Assembly: GCA_050250135.1 (NCBI GenBank)
Contig: JBFWPF010000007.1
Span: 8,066-72,065, forward strand
Direction: 5' to 3'
From: JBFWPF01 sp050250135
Lineage (GTDB): Bacteria > Chlamydiota > Chlamydiia > Chlamydiales > JAFEGQ01
Length of the DNA: 64,000 bases
The notes under the pieces are model-generated. The model was not told the DNA's origin, did not search any database, and worked only from the letters and a program-made list of their open reading frames with translations. The position numbers and the translations under genes were made by a program. Shown one piece after another: positions 50,701 to 57,591 of this stretch (its first letter is position 1; each line of letters begins with the position of its first letter).

Positions 50701-50899
50701 GATTTAGGTTGAGGGTACTCGGGGCAACGATGGCACTGCCTAGTGTCGCGGTCTGCCCAATCCCGTTTGGAAAGGTCACGGGGTTCCAGTTGGTTGCCGT
50801 ATTCCAAGAACCACCCCCCGTTACATTCCATGTGGCAGAGGCCCCAAAGAGGGAGGAGCAAGCAAGAGAGGAGAGAATTAAGGTGCATAAAAAGCGCAT
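44798..50899 (-). CDS. Giant autotransporter with beta-strand repeats
   Basis: 2033 residues. Signal peptide MRFLCTLILSSLACSSLFGA; a passenger of about 1700 residues rich in G, T, S, N and L built of autotransporter-associated beta-strand repeats (GTLTLSGAISE, ANTYTGLTSVNAGTLELQK type), six of them in an almost exact 169-residue unit; then an outer-membrane beta-domain (about 1756-2033) beginning CLCPSCGGAWGSV and ending with a terminal phenylalanine (LQFSGRF), the outer-membrane assembly signature. The passenger should form a long beta-helix on the surface, resembling chlamydial Pmps in role but lacking obvious GGAI/FxxN motifs. The ATG at 50899 gives the signal peptide; an ATG at 50935 is also possible. 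The stop is at the border of the 157-bp element. Confidence 0.9.
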   Translation of the reverse strand: MRFLCTLILSSLACSSLFGASATWNVTGGGSWNTATNWNPVTFPNGIGQTATLGSAIVAPSTLNLNQNITVGILAIDNANAYTVAPNGSFTLSFSGGSPSLTVTNANGNGAHNVTAPIVLIAGPLDLSQGSTGTLTLSGAISEGFPQGISKSGTGTARLSGTAANTFTGATQVAGGVLELAKTAGVNAIAATSITVNGGTLRLINPNQIINTATITLTSVGTVDLNGQNEQISNLVFSNGTYSGGGGVLSLQSTGTALQILPGRNLNGDIALVGGSGGSVLLTGFLGTATLAGVDLGSVTRTFTTANAMLKLDVTGVVSGTGGINLSGAGTVQLLGAASNTLTGTITLSTGTLSLEKTSPAAATAGEVALNTGGTVVLSSTDDQTIGSFNYNGGTFTFPVGRTLNLTNSSGTALTLQAALNILQPLNLTGVGGGGIVQTFAGTNMLGNLNLGSSTRSITTAGTLDITGVISETASAGITKLGAATLRFSGGSANTYTGLTTVSAGTLDLQKTAGINAIAGDVTVAGGTLILVNANQIADTSTVTVNSGTFNLNSLSDTIGELDFNGGSVSNVATLTLASNTTALNMTFPGSVGGQVNLSGTGQILYSGAGTGTLINLDLGSATHNITTSAGTLDITGVISETASAGITKLGAATLRFSGGSANTYTGLTSVNAGMFELQKTAGLNAIAGNVTVGGGTLTLLNANQIADTSTVTVNSGTFNLNSLSETITELDFNGGSVSNVGTLTLASNATALNMTFPGSIGGQVNLSGTGQILYSGAGTGSLNNLGLGSSTRTINTSAGTLNITGMISETVSVGITKLGAAALRFSGTSPNTYTGLTSVNAGTLELQKTVGVNAIAGDVTIGGGTLTLLSANQIADTSTVTVNSGTFNLNSLSETITELDFNGGFVSNVGTLTLASNATALNMTFPGSIGGQVSLSGTGQILYSGAGTGTLNNLGLGSTTRTINTSAGTLDITGVISETTSAGITKLGAATLRFSGGSANTYTGLTSVNAGMLELQKTAGVNAIAGNVTLGGGTLMLVNANQIADTSTVTVNTGTFDLNSLSETISELDFNGGSVSNVATLTLASNTTALNMTFNGAIGGQVNLSGSGAVLFSGAGTGTLNNLDLGSATHNITTSSGTLDITGVISGMASGGITKLGAATLRYSGGSANTYTGLTSVNAGMLELQKTAGVNAIAGNVTVGGGTLTLINANQIADTSTVTVNTGTFDLNSLSETITELDFNGGSVSNVATLTLASNATALNMTFPGSIGGQVNLSGTGQILYSGAGTGTLNNLDLGSATHNITTSAGTLDITGVISETASAGITKNGAATLRFSGGSANTYTGLTTVSAGTLELQKTAGLNAIAGDVTVAGGTLMLVNANQIADTSTLTVNSGTFNLNSLSETASQLIFNGGAVSNVSVLNLANATGPALTMRSTTLGGQINLTGGAAGDVVFDPTNGGTATISSIDLGTPIRTFTIPAGGGGVDMVLLSSTSGAGGGFNKQGSGLLQLQGTHTYPAASSVTVSAGELQVNGMLSATTLQVLPGARLSGTGMITSDVTLDGFLSPGNSIGTIQLIGIQLFTSTSTLEIELNPSMADLVDIIGSLTIQAGATLSVMPDMGAYPAMFMYPIITTTGGITGTFTNVINTMPLFRSMIEVIGTDMFLINQVASFSSATTPGSNAAAVANALDSASPAPGSDLANVIANLQSIPTNQGLVDALTQLQPSMLKGLALTVENTQFLIGSTLTQRLNTLYAQRCLCPSCGGAWGSVTADYLNQAGLKGETGFRGPTFNLMGGVDLWTTPHLLVGLATGFSTSQLQWRDQRGNGNLYSGFGAAYARLLCRGLLIDGALIGGFNIYQGRRHLLFAEIDRIARSHFTGGLFSGHFEIGRPLCKWGVELTPYFAFHPLYLGGPSFTESGADSVDCHVDSSYYLVFREEGGVRFGRRWCHLFLSGQLAYAREDRPNGGRYDAQFTSIPYTNMAVHGLKPARNLFVPAAEIGYLCYNGALSVTFRYQAQVSGAFQDQSGTLQFSGRF
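46680..49500. repeat. Six tandem 507-bp repeats within the autotransporter gene
   Basis: Identical landmarks recur every 507 bases (for example 47070, 48084, 48591 and 49098, i.e. offsets of 507 or its multiple). Each unit codes 169 residues: ITK-GAATLRFSGGSANTYTG, then LELQKTAGVNAIAG, NANQIADTSTVTVNSGTF, LDFNGGSVSNV and NMTFPGSIGGQVNLSGTG. Approximately six units are present, with the outer ones more diverged. The identity is high enough for copy-number change by recombination. Confidence 0.85.
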
Positions 50900-50956
50900 A
50901 TTGACGGCTCGATCTTCTATTAGCAGATGTAGCATCTAAGCCCGTTTTTGCACACT

Positions 50957-53818
50957 CTATGCCGAGATTAAGGCGAACCGTTTGTCCATTTCGCGGAGGC
51001 GGTGGGAGAGCTGACGGCAGATCTGGAGGAGGATTGTGGGCCGCTGGAGCATCAGTTCGTGAAAATGGGCCCGGTCGAGGCTGAGAAGGAGGGTGTCGGT
51101 AGCGGCGGTGGCGGTCGCCGAACGGCTCTCCTCCTCGAAAAGGGCCATCTCCCCAAACCCCTCCCCCTCTCGAAGCTCGGTGAGAGGGCGCATTCCGTGG
51201 GTAAGGGCTACCCTCCCCTCATAGACGAGGTAGAAGCGGTCCCCCTCACTCCCCTCGGCAAAAATCGTCTCCCCTTTCAGGAACTCCTCCTGCGTCAGCC
51301 TCTGATCGAGGAGGGCGAGCTCTTCGAGGAGCAGCCCCTCGAAGTAGGGGGTCTTCTTAAGGAATAGGAGGCGATTCATAAAGGGATCCTCTCTGTTAGG
51401 GTCGAGGGCCAGCTGGGCACCGATTCGGATAAAGGGGTCGCCATTGTGGGCGAGCTGCTGCAGCTCCTTTAGAGCCTGCTCGTCGGTTCTGCGCTCCCGA
51501 GGGGGCTCTCGCAGCAAGGGGCGCAAGGGGTCGAGGTAGGCGCTGGGAGCTAAGCGGCTGAGGAGTTCGAATGCACCTGGCTCATCTCGCTTATACCGGA
51601 GAAGCTGGGCCGCCTCCCCCTCACCGATCGCCTCAAGGGCGGTAGCGGTAAAGGCGATCGCCCGATCGGCCCGGTTCTGGAGGGCGATGTTAATCGGGGC
51701 ATCGGGGGGAAAGCGGATGAAGCGGGGTGTAGAGGGGGGGAGGGTTTTGAGGAAGGCGAGCAGCCTCTCCTCCCCTCGAGAGCCGCTCTGGGCTAGGGCC
51801 CAGATAGCCGCCTCAAGGGTGGCGGGATCGGCGGAGTGGAGCTGCTGAGCAGCTAGGTCGAGGCCACCCGCTTTGGCAAGGGTGGTAGCCGCAGCGGAGC
51901 GGACGGCTGGGTCGGGGTCGGCAAGCAGGGCGGCGGCGTGGACGGCGGCGTTGTCCCCACCGGCTGCCAAGAGGAGGGAGAGGGCGCGGGCGCGGACGGT
52001 GGGCTCTTCTGAAGCGATGCCGGCTAAGGCCACCTCGAGGAGGTTGGGGTCATCGCTCTCCCCGACCAGGAGGAGGCCGAGACGGCGGACAGCGGCCTGC
52101 CGCACCTGGGATGAGGGGTACCAGGCGAGCTTTTTTACCAGGCGAATGAGAGGCGAGGGCGCCTTTTGCGGGATCGCTTCGATCAACTCCACGAGGGCAG
52201 AGGAGGGGAGATTCGGCAAGGAGATCCCCTCCCAGAGGGAGCCTGCCGCCTCCCCTCTCCCCCGCTGCCAGCCGAGGGCACATCCGGCCATCTGGACGGT
52301 GGGATCGGGGTCATCCATAAGGGCATTAAGGCGCCTAGAGTCGACCGGCAGGCGGCCGTTTAGGGCGGCCAGGGCTCCCCGCATCCGGGCCCCTGCCTCC
52401 GATGAGTCGAGGAGGGGGAGGAGGGCTTCGGGGGCGGCGGCGAGGTAGGCGTAGGCGGCCTCAAGGACCGGTTTCGGAGGGGGTGCAGCTAAAAGGGGGA
52501 TCAGGTCGGGGCCGAACAGGTGGCTTTTGAGGTGGGCGCCGTTTTTCAGGGCGAGCTCTTGAAGGAGGGGGTCTGAACTGGCGAGGAGGTTGTGGATCTC
52601 GGAGCGGCTGAGCTTAGGGAGCTCGACTTGCCGCGTTGGAGTCCCGGCGTAGTAGCGGACGAGAGAGCGGCGGTAGTAGAGGCCGGCCCCGACGGCGGCG
52701 CCGATAAGGCCGAGGGAGAAGAGGGTGAGGAGGATGAGCCGGTTCTCCATCGGAAGGAGGCGATTGGCAAGGGCCCACAGAAGGCCTCCGACCAAAAGGG
52801 ATAAGGGGGGGGCAAAGGCGAAGGTGAGGCGGCCGAGGCTGCGGGCAAATCGTCCGGGAAAAAGGGAGAGGCCACTCTCAACCTCGGGAAGGAACAGAGC
52901 GGGGAGGAGGGCGAGGTAGCCAAAGCTGACAAGGATAGGGGGGGTGAGGGCGCTGGGGAGGAGGGTCCAGGTGAGGAGGAGGGCAAAGGTGATAGTCGGA
53001 TAGATCAAGTAGAGAGCGAGGGGACCGAGGCGGCGCCGCAAGGGGCGGAAAAGGGCGTAAGCTACCCCGAGGAGGAGGGCGGAGGCGGTAAAGAGGAGGG
53101 CAAAAAAGAGGACCAGCCCCTCGGCTGTGCCACTCAGGAGAAGGGCATAGGCCTCAAGGGTCTGGGCAACGGTCGTCGCTCGGATCAAGTAGACCCCACA
53201 GGTGGCCGCTAAGAGCCACTGGAGAAAGGGGTGTTCCATGGCAAGTCGCTGCCACACCCCAATTTCGCTTCCGATCCCCTCCTTAGGCTCGGGGAGCGGG
53301 GCCGACGTAAACAGGTAGGTAAGGGCAAAGCCGATCAAGAGGGCACCCCCCAAAAACCAGAAGAAAAGGGGCTCAGGGATGAGGAGAGCAGCAACAATCC
53401 CAACACCACTCCCCACCAGAGCCCCTGCCATCGCCCCCCACCGGATCGGCTCCACCACCCTCCCCCTCTCCTGCTCGGTGACATAGCCCTCCATGACCCC
53501 GCGGAGCCGGCCGATGACAAGGGCCCCATACCCCTCCATCAGTGCAAGGAGGAGGAGGGCCGCCCCCCGTAGAGAGTAGACGGCAACCAAACGGGTAGCG
53601 ATCAACAGGGCGAGGGTGAGCAGGAAGAGGGTCCGCATCGAGGCCAGCCCCCTTGACTTGGCGAGCAAGAGGCTCCCCCCCCCCGCTAGGACTAACGCCC
53701 ACGGAATGAGGAGGGGGTCGCCGTAGGTGATGGTGAGACCAAAAGCAAAAAGGGTCCCAAAGGTGGCCGTTGCCAAGGCCCAAAAAGAGATGAGAATCAG
53801 GGAAAAGAGGGGGTTCAC
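50957..53818 (-). CDS. Transporter-like membrane domain fused to HEAT-like repeats and a cyclic-nucleotide-binding domain
   Basis: 953 residues. About 1-390: around twelve hydrophobic segments (MNPLFSLILISFWALATATF onward) resembling MFS or ATP/ADP-translocase-type carriers. About 400-790: HEAT/PBS-lyase-like helical repeats (VRQAAVRRLGLLL, EPTVRARALSLLLAAGG, PAVRSAAATTLAKAGG). About 810-945: cNMP-binding domain with GETIFAEGSEGDRFYLVYEG and the phosphate-binding GEGFGEMALFEEESRSATAT with its conserved Arg. Membrane proteins of this general make-up occur in environmental chlamydiae. Ligand control of transport is inference. The charged residues of true nucleotide transporters were not verified. 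GTG start at 53818; the autotransporter follows about 57 bp downstream. Confidence 0.8.
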   Translation of the reverse strand: MNPLFSLILISFWALATATFGTLFAFGLTITYGDPLLIPWALVLAGGGSLLLAKSRGLASMRTLFLLTLALLIATRLVAVYSLRGAALLLLALMEGYGALVIGRLRGVMEGYVTEQERGRVVEPIRWGAMAGALVGSGVGIVAALLIPEPLFFWFLGGALLIGFALTYLFTSAPLPEPKEGIGSEIGVWQRLAMEHPFLQWLLAATCGVYLIRATTVAQTLEAYALLLSGTAEGLVLFFALLFTASALLLGVAYALFRPLRRRLGPLALYLIYPTITFALLLTWTLLPSALTPPILVSFGYLALLPALFLPEVESGLSLFPGRFARSLGRLTFAFAPPLSLLVGGLLWALANRLLPMENRLILLTLFSLGLIGAAVGAGLYYRRSLVRYYAGTPTRQVELPKLSRSEIHNLLASSDPLLQELALKNGAHLKSHLFGPDLIPLLAAPPPKPVLEAAYAYLAAAPEALLPLLDSSEAGARMRGALAALNGRLPVDSRRLNALMDDPDPTVQMAGCALGWQRGRGEAAGSLWEGISLPNLPSSALVELIEAIPQKAPSPLIRLVKKLAWYPSSQVRQAAVRRLGLLLVGESDDPNLLEVALAGIASEEPTVRARALSLLLAAGGDNAAVHAAALLADPDPAVRSAAATTLAKAGGLDLAAQQLHSADPATLEAAIWALAQSGSRGEERLLAFLKTLPPSTPRFIRFPPDAPINIALQNRADRAIAFTATALEAIGEGEAAQLLRYKRDEPGAFELLSRLAPSAYLDPLRPLLREPPRERRTDEQALKELQQLAHNGDPFIRIGAQLALDPNREDPFMNRLLFLKKTPYFEGLLLEELALLDQRLTQEEFLKGETIFAEGSEGDRFYLVYEGRVALTHGMRPLTELREGEGFGEMALFEEESRSATATAATDTLLLSLDRAHFHELMLQRPTILLQICRQLSHRLREMDKRFALISA

Positions 53819-53894
53819 TGCCTAGACAAAAGTTTATTTGTCACCCTAGCAATTGTGCACTTTTCCGTGGAGTCCAAAATGGGGGTGGTCTAAG

Positions 53895-54803
53895 ATGCTT
53901 ACGGATCAATCGGGAGTGGGGGGCGTGTCAACACAGCGACCTATCGAAACGGATGCGGAGACCTACAACGGGATACTCCATGTTGTCGACGTCGCTCTTA
54001 AGGAGGATATCCGGACCGGCGACATCACCTCCCAAGCCTGCCTCTCACCCGACGACCAGATCTCAGGGCGCCTCCTACTGAAGCAGGGAGGGAGGCTGGC
54101 CGGTTTGGCCTTTCTCGAACCCCTCTTCAAAAAGGTCGACCCTAGGGTCGAGGTCAAGCTGTTTGTCGAAGAGGGGGGAGAGCACCGGGCCGGGACGATA
54201 CTGGGGACCATCTCTGGCCCTGCTTGGGCGATCTTTGCCGGGGAACGGGTCGCCCTCAACCTCCTTCAACACGCCTCGGGTGTGGCCACCCTCACCTCCT
54301 ACTATGTCGAACGGACCGAGGGATACGACTGCGACATCCTCGATACCCGCCGAACCCTCCCGGGCCTGCGCTGCCTCGAGCGGTATGCGGTCCGCCTCGG
54401 CGGAGGGAAAAATCACAGAATTGGGCTCGACGACCGGTTCATCATCAAGCACAACCACCTCTCCTTCATCGCCCGCAATACCAAACACCCGATCATCGAA
54501 GCGGTCCGCCGCGCCCGCGCTCACCGAGCCAATGTCCCGATCGAGGTAGAGGTCGACGACCTCAAGCAGATCGACCAAGCGGTCGAGTCGGGAGCCGATA
54601 TCATCTTGCTCGATCATATGCCGCTGCCCCAAGTTCGGAAGGCGGTGAGCAAAATCAAACAGAAGGGGAAGGCCTATGTGGAAGGGGTCGGCGGCGTCAA
54701 CCTCGAGACGGTCGACGCCTTTGCCGAAGCGGGGCTCGATGGGATCTCGGTCCCTGCCCTCACCTTTCAGGCCCAACCCCTTGAAATAGCCCTGAGGTTT
54801 TAA
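53895..54803 (+). CDS. nadC: Quinolinate phosphoribosyltransferase (decarboxylating)
   Basis: Converts quinolinate and PRPP to nicotinate mononucleotide, the step before nadD. 302 residues: LKEDIRTGDITSQACL, FAGERVALNLLQHASGVATL, DTRRTLPGLRCLERYAVRLG, GGKNHRIGLDDRFIIKHNHL, VPIEVEVDDLKQIDQAVESG, IILLDHMPL and EGVGGVNLETVDAFAEAGLD. The catalytic Arg/Lys/His set of the TRRT, KNHR and KxNH segments is present. Start at ATG 53895; a longer frame upstream has no support. It ends immediately before the groEL-like gene, so both are one transcript. Divergent from the transporter-HEAT gene. Confidence 0.95.
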   Translation: MLTDQSGVGGVSTQRPIETDAETYNGILHVVDVALKEDIRTGDITSQACLSPDDQISGRLLLKQGGRLAGLAFLEPLFKKVDPRVEVKLFVEEGGEHRAGTILGTISGPAWAIFAGERVALNLLQHASGVATLTSYYVERTEGYDCDILDTRRTLPGLRCLERYAVRLGGGKNHRIGLDDRFIIKHNHLSFIARNTKHPIIEAVRRARAHRANVPIEVEVDDLKQIDQAVESGADIILLDHMPLPQVRKAVSKIKQKGKAYVEGVGGVNLETVDAFAEAGLDGISVPALTFQAQPLEIALRF

Positions 54804-56387
54804 ATGTCTGCTGCCAAGGAACTGATCTTCGAAGAGGAGGCCCGCGCCAAGCTTCAGGCCGGGATCCAAAAACTCGCCGAGGCTTCGGCGGTGACCCTCG
54901 GCCCAAAGGGGCGCTACGTCGGGCTGGAGAAGAGCTGGGGCCCCCCTCAGGTGACCAGCGACGGGCAGACCATCGTCTCCCAACTCGATCTCCCCGACCC
55001 CTACGAAGACATGGGCGCTAAGATCGGCCGGGAGGCGGCCGCCAAGGTTAAAGAGATCGCAGGCGATGGGACCACCACCACGATCCTCCTCCTTCGGGCT
55101 CTGGTCGACGGCGGGATAAAGAACATCGCCGCCGGTGCCAGCCCGATCGGGCTCAAACGGGGAATGGAAAAGGGGCTAACAGCGATCCTTGAGGCCCTCA
55201 AGAAACAGGCGACGCCAGTAAAGAGCAGCCTCGACCGGCAGGCGATCGCCACGATCTCTGCCTCAGGCGACACCGCGATCGGCAAGAGAATTGCCGACGC
55301 TATCGATAGGGTCGGTGAAAAAGGAGCGGTCACCATTGAAGAGGGAAAGACGCTCGAGACCGAGCTCGAGGTGGTCGAGGGGATGCGCTTTGACCGGGGC
55401 TACCTGAGCGCCCACTTTATCAACGACCCCGAAACCCTTTCGGTCGTCCTCGAGCGCCCCGCTATCCTGATTGCCGATCAGAAAATCGCCTCCATACAGG
55501 AGATCCTCCCCCTCCTCCAAGAGATCTCCCTGTCGGGCCGCCCCCTCCTGATTATCGCTGAAGATGTCGAGGGGAGCTGCTTAGCGACCCTGGTGATCAA
55601 TAAGCTCCGGGGCTCCCTTAACGTGTGCGCCGTTCGGGCTCCCGCTTTTGGCGATCGGCGCAGTGAAATTCTCGCCGATATCGCCACCCTGGTTGCGGGC
55701 AAGTGCTTTTCCGAAAAGGTAGGAGACAAGTTGACGGAGGCGGCCGGCCCGCTGCTGGGCAGCTGTGACCGGGTCATCGTAACCAAGGACACCACAACGA
55801 TCGTTGGCGGAGCGGGAACTGCAAAGCAGATTGCGACCCGTGTGGCGCAGATCGACCACGAGATCGGAGTGGCAACGGGGGACTACGAGAAAAAGCAGCT
55901 CGAGGAGAGGAAGGCCCGCCTGCAAGGGGGGGTGGCCGTTATCCGGGTAGGGGGCGCTACCGAGCCCGAGATGAAGGAGACCAAGCAGCGGATGGAGGAT
56001 AGCCTCCGCGCCACCCGCGCTGCGATGGAGGAGGGGATCGTCACCGGTGGCGGCGTCGCCTTGCTAAAGGCAGCGGCCGCCGTCAAGGCCCTCTCCCTTG
56101 AGGGGGACGAGGCGGTCGGAGCCAAGTTGGTAGCAGCCGCTTGCCAGGCCCCCGTCCGACAGCTAGCAGCCAATAGCGGACTCGATGGCTCGGTGATTCT
56201 CGGTGAGATGGCGAAGTTGGGTGGGGAGGCAGGGCTCAATGTCGAAGCGGGGGTCGTCGAGGACCTGCAGGAGGCCCAGGTGGTCGATGCCGCCAAGGTC
56301 CCCGTCGCTGCCCTCACCCACGCTGTCTCCAGCGCGGGGATCCTCCTCCTCTCAGAGGTGCTCATCAGCGACGCACCCGAAGAGTAA
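54804..56387 (+). CDS. GroEL-like chaperonin paralogue
   Basis: 527 residues along the full GroEL fold. Retained ATPase features: TLGPKGRYVGLEKSWGPPQV, GDGTTTTILLLRALV (Asp of GDGTT), and MEDSLRATRAAMEEGIVTGG (Asp matching GroEL D398). Differences: NVV in the classic GRNVVLEK motif is YVG, TSDGQTIVSQLDL replaces the TKDGVTVAKEIEL segment, and the tail ends ISDAPEE with no GGM repeats. No groES is adjacent; instead it directly follows the nadC stop. Chlamydiae carry two extra GroEL paralogues without GroES, so this is most likely GroEL2- or GroEL3-like and not the housekeeping chaperonin. Full folding activity is uncertain. Confidence 0.88.
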   Translation: MSAAKELIFEEEARAKLQAGIQKLAEASAVTLGPKGRYVGLEKSWGPPQVTSDGQTIVSQLDLPDPYEDMGAKIGREAAAKVKEIAGDGTTTTILLLRALVDGGIKNIAAGASPIGLKRGMEKGLTAILEALKKQATPVKSSLDRQAIATISASGDTAIGKRIADAIDRVGEKGAVTIEEGKTLETELEVVEGMRFDRGYLSAHFINDPETLSVVLERPAILIADQKIASIQEILPLLQEISLSGRPLLIIAEDVEGSCLATLVINKLRGSLNVCAVRAPAFGDRRSEILADIATLVAGKCFSEKVGDKLTEAAGPLLGSCDRVIVTKDTTTIVGGAGTAKQIATRVAQIDHEIGVATGDYEKKQLEERKARLQGGVAVIRVGGATEPEMKETKQRMEDSLRATRAAMEEGIVTGGGVALLKAAAAVKALSLEGDEAVGAKLVAAACQAPVRQLAANSGLDGSVILGEMAKLGGEAGLNVEAGVVEDLQEAQVVDAAKVPVAALTHAVSSAGILLLSEVLISDAPEE

Positions 56388-56390
56388 AAA

Positions 56391-56416
56391 GAGGGGGAGG
56401 GTTGCCCCTCCCCCCC
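56391..56416 (-). terminator. Intrinsic terminator between groEL-like and the small charged gene
   Basis: GGGGGAGGG and CCCTCCCCC form a strong stem with a short loop. Read on the minus strand it is followed by CTCTTTTTAC, a T-run that fits an intrinsic terminator for the minus-strand small gene. On the plus strand it may also stop the groEL-like transcript but lacks a T-run. Confidence 0.65.
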
Positions 56417-56419
56417 AGG

Positions 56420-56608
56420 TTAGTGGACTTTACGATTCAGGGGCCTGCAAATAACCGGAATCTCCTCAACCTCCACCTCGCTAGGAGGGGGGGTCGAATC
56501 CCAAACCTTCTGCTCCTCCTTGAGTCTCTCCTCCTGCTGACCCTCTTGGCGAGCATCCCGGAGGATTTTCCTTTGAAACTTTTCCTTGTGGTGAGCAATA
56601 TCCTTCAT
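56420..56608 (-). CDS. Small charged protein, unknown
   Basis: 62 residues, very rich in Lys, Glu, Gln and Arg: MKDIAHHKEKFQRKILRDAR, then QEGQQEERLKEEQK, then an acidic Pro/Val tail and NRKVH. No family recognised; probably helical and soluble. Support for its being real: an ATG at 56608 with GAGG at 5 nt and an intrinsic terminator with T-run directly after the stop in the same direction. The frame continues upstream to an ATG at 56677 with poorer start context. Convergent with groEL-like, divergent from the metallophosphoesterase. Confidence 0.5.
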   Translation of the reverse strand: MKDIAHHKEKFQRKILRDARQEGQQEERLKEEQKVWDSTPPPSEVEVEEIPVICRPLNRKVH

Positions 56609-56700
56609 AGGCACCTCATAAGGTTCCACGGGAGGGGGAAACTCCCCCTCCAACCCCATTTTAACCGATTGTAACATTAAATTTAAACTACTGAAAATGA

Positions 56701-57591
56701 ATGAGTAAAAGAAAGCCGATCCGCCTCGCCCACATCTCCGATATGCACTGCTACCGGCTCACCCTAAGCCTCACCCAATTCCTCTCGAAGCGGTGGCTAG
56801 GGAACATCAACGTCCTCGTCAACCGGCGGATCAGCTTCCACAAAGACCCCAACTCCAACCTCCTCGACCTCTTTCACTCCCAAGGGGTCAATCATGTGAT
56901 TGTTTCGGGCGACGTCTCGACCACCTCACTCTCGGAGGAATTTGCGGTCGCTGCCGAATTTATGAAGGAGCTGGAGGATCGGGGGATGAAGACCCACCTC
57001 ATCCCAGGCAATCACGACAACTATACTCGGCAGGCTCACCGGCAGGGGCTCTTCTACCAGTTTTTCGATGGGGCCTCTGATGGGCACGATTTCCACTTGC
57101 GCGAGGAGAAGGTGGCCCTTCGCCGCCTCGGCGACAACTGCTGGCTGATTGGTCTCGACACCACGATTCCAACTCCCCTTCTTTTATCAAAGGGGGTCTT
57201 CTCTGAAGCGATCGAGGCCAATTTGGAGCAGCTCCTTAAGGAGATCCCCTCGGACCACCACGTCATTCTCACCAACCACTTTCCCCTCTTCGAGACGGTC
57301 CATCCGAGCCACGATTTGGAGCGCTCCCCTGCCTTGCGCAACCTGCTGAAGAGCTACCCCAATGTCCGCCTCTACCTCCACGGCCATGTCCATCGGCAGA
57401 GCATCCGAGATAAGCGGCGGATGAAGCTCCCCATCTGCCTCAACAGTGGGAGTTGCGGCTTAAAGCGGCGGGCGACCTGCCACATTATCGATCTGACCGA
57501 TGAGGGGTGTGAGGTTGCCGTCTGGCGCTACCACCAGCGGAAGACCGCCGGCCTTTGGAAGGAGGCGAGGAGGGCCTCTTTTCAGTGGTAG
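56701..57591 (+). CDS. Calcineurin-like metallophosphoesterase
   Basis: 296 residues with the full metal-binding set: AHISDMHCYRLT (D-X-H), VIVSGDVSTTS (GD), LIPGNHDNYTRQ (GNHD), ILTNHFPLFE (NH) and LYLHGHVHRQS (GHXH). Related enzymes include Icc-type cyclic-AMP phosphodiesterases and LpxH-like or lipid phosphodiesterases; the substrate cannot be assigned. No signal peptide. The ATG at 56701 follows an AT-rich spacer; no strong Shine-Dalgarno. Followed by a repeat-filled intergenic region. Confidence 0.9.
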   Translation: MSKRKPIRLAHISDMHCYRLTLSLTQFLSKRWLGNINVLVNRRISFHKDPNSNLLDLFHSQGVNHVIVSGDVSTTSLSEEFAVAAEFMKELEDRGMKTHLIPGNHDNYTRQAHRQGLFYQFFDGASDGHDFHLREEKVALRRLGDNCWLIGLDTTIPTPLLLSKGVFSEAIEANLEQLLKEIPSDHHVILTNHFPLFETVHPSHDLERSPALRNLLKSYPNVRLYLHGHVHRQSIRDKRRMKLPICLNSGSCGLKRRATCHIIDLTDEGCEVAVWRYHQRKTAGLWKEARRASFQW

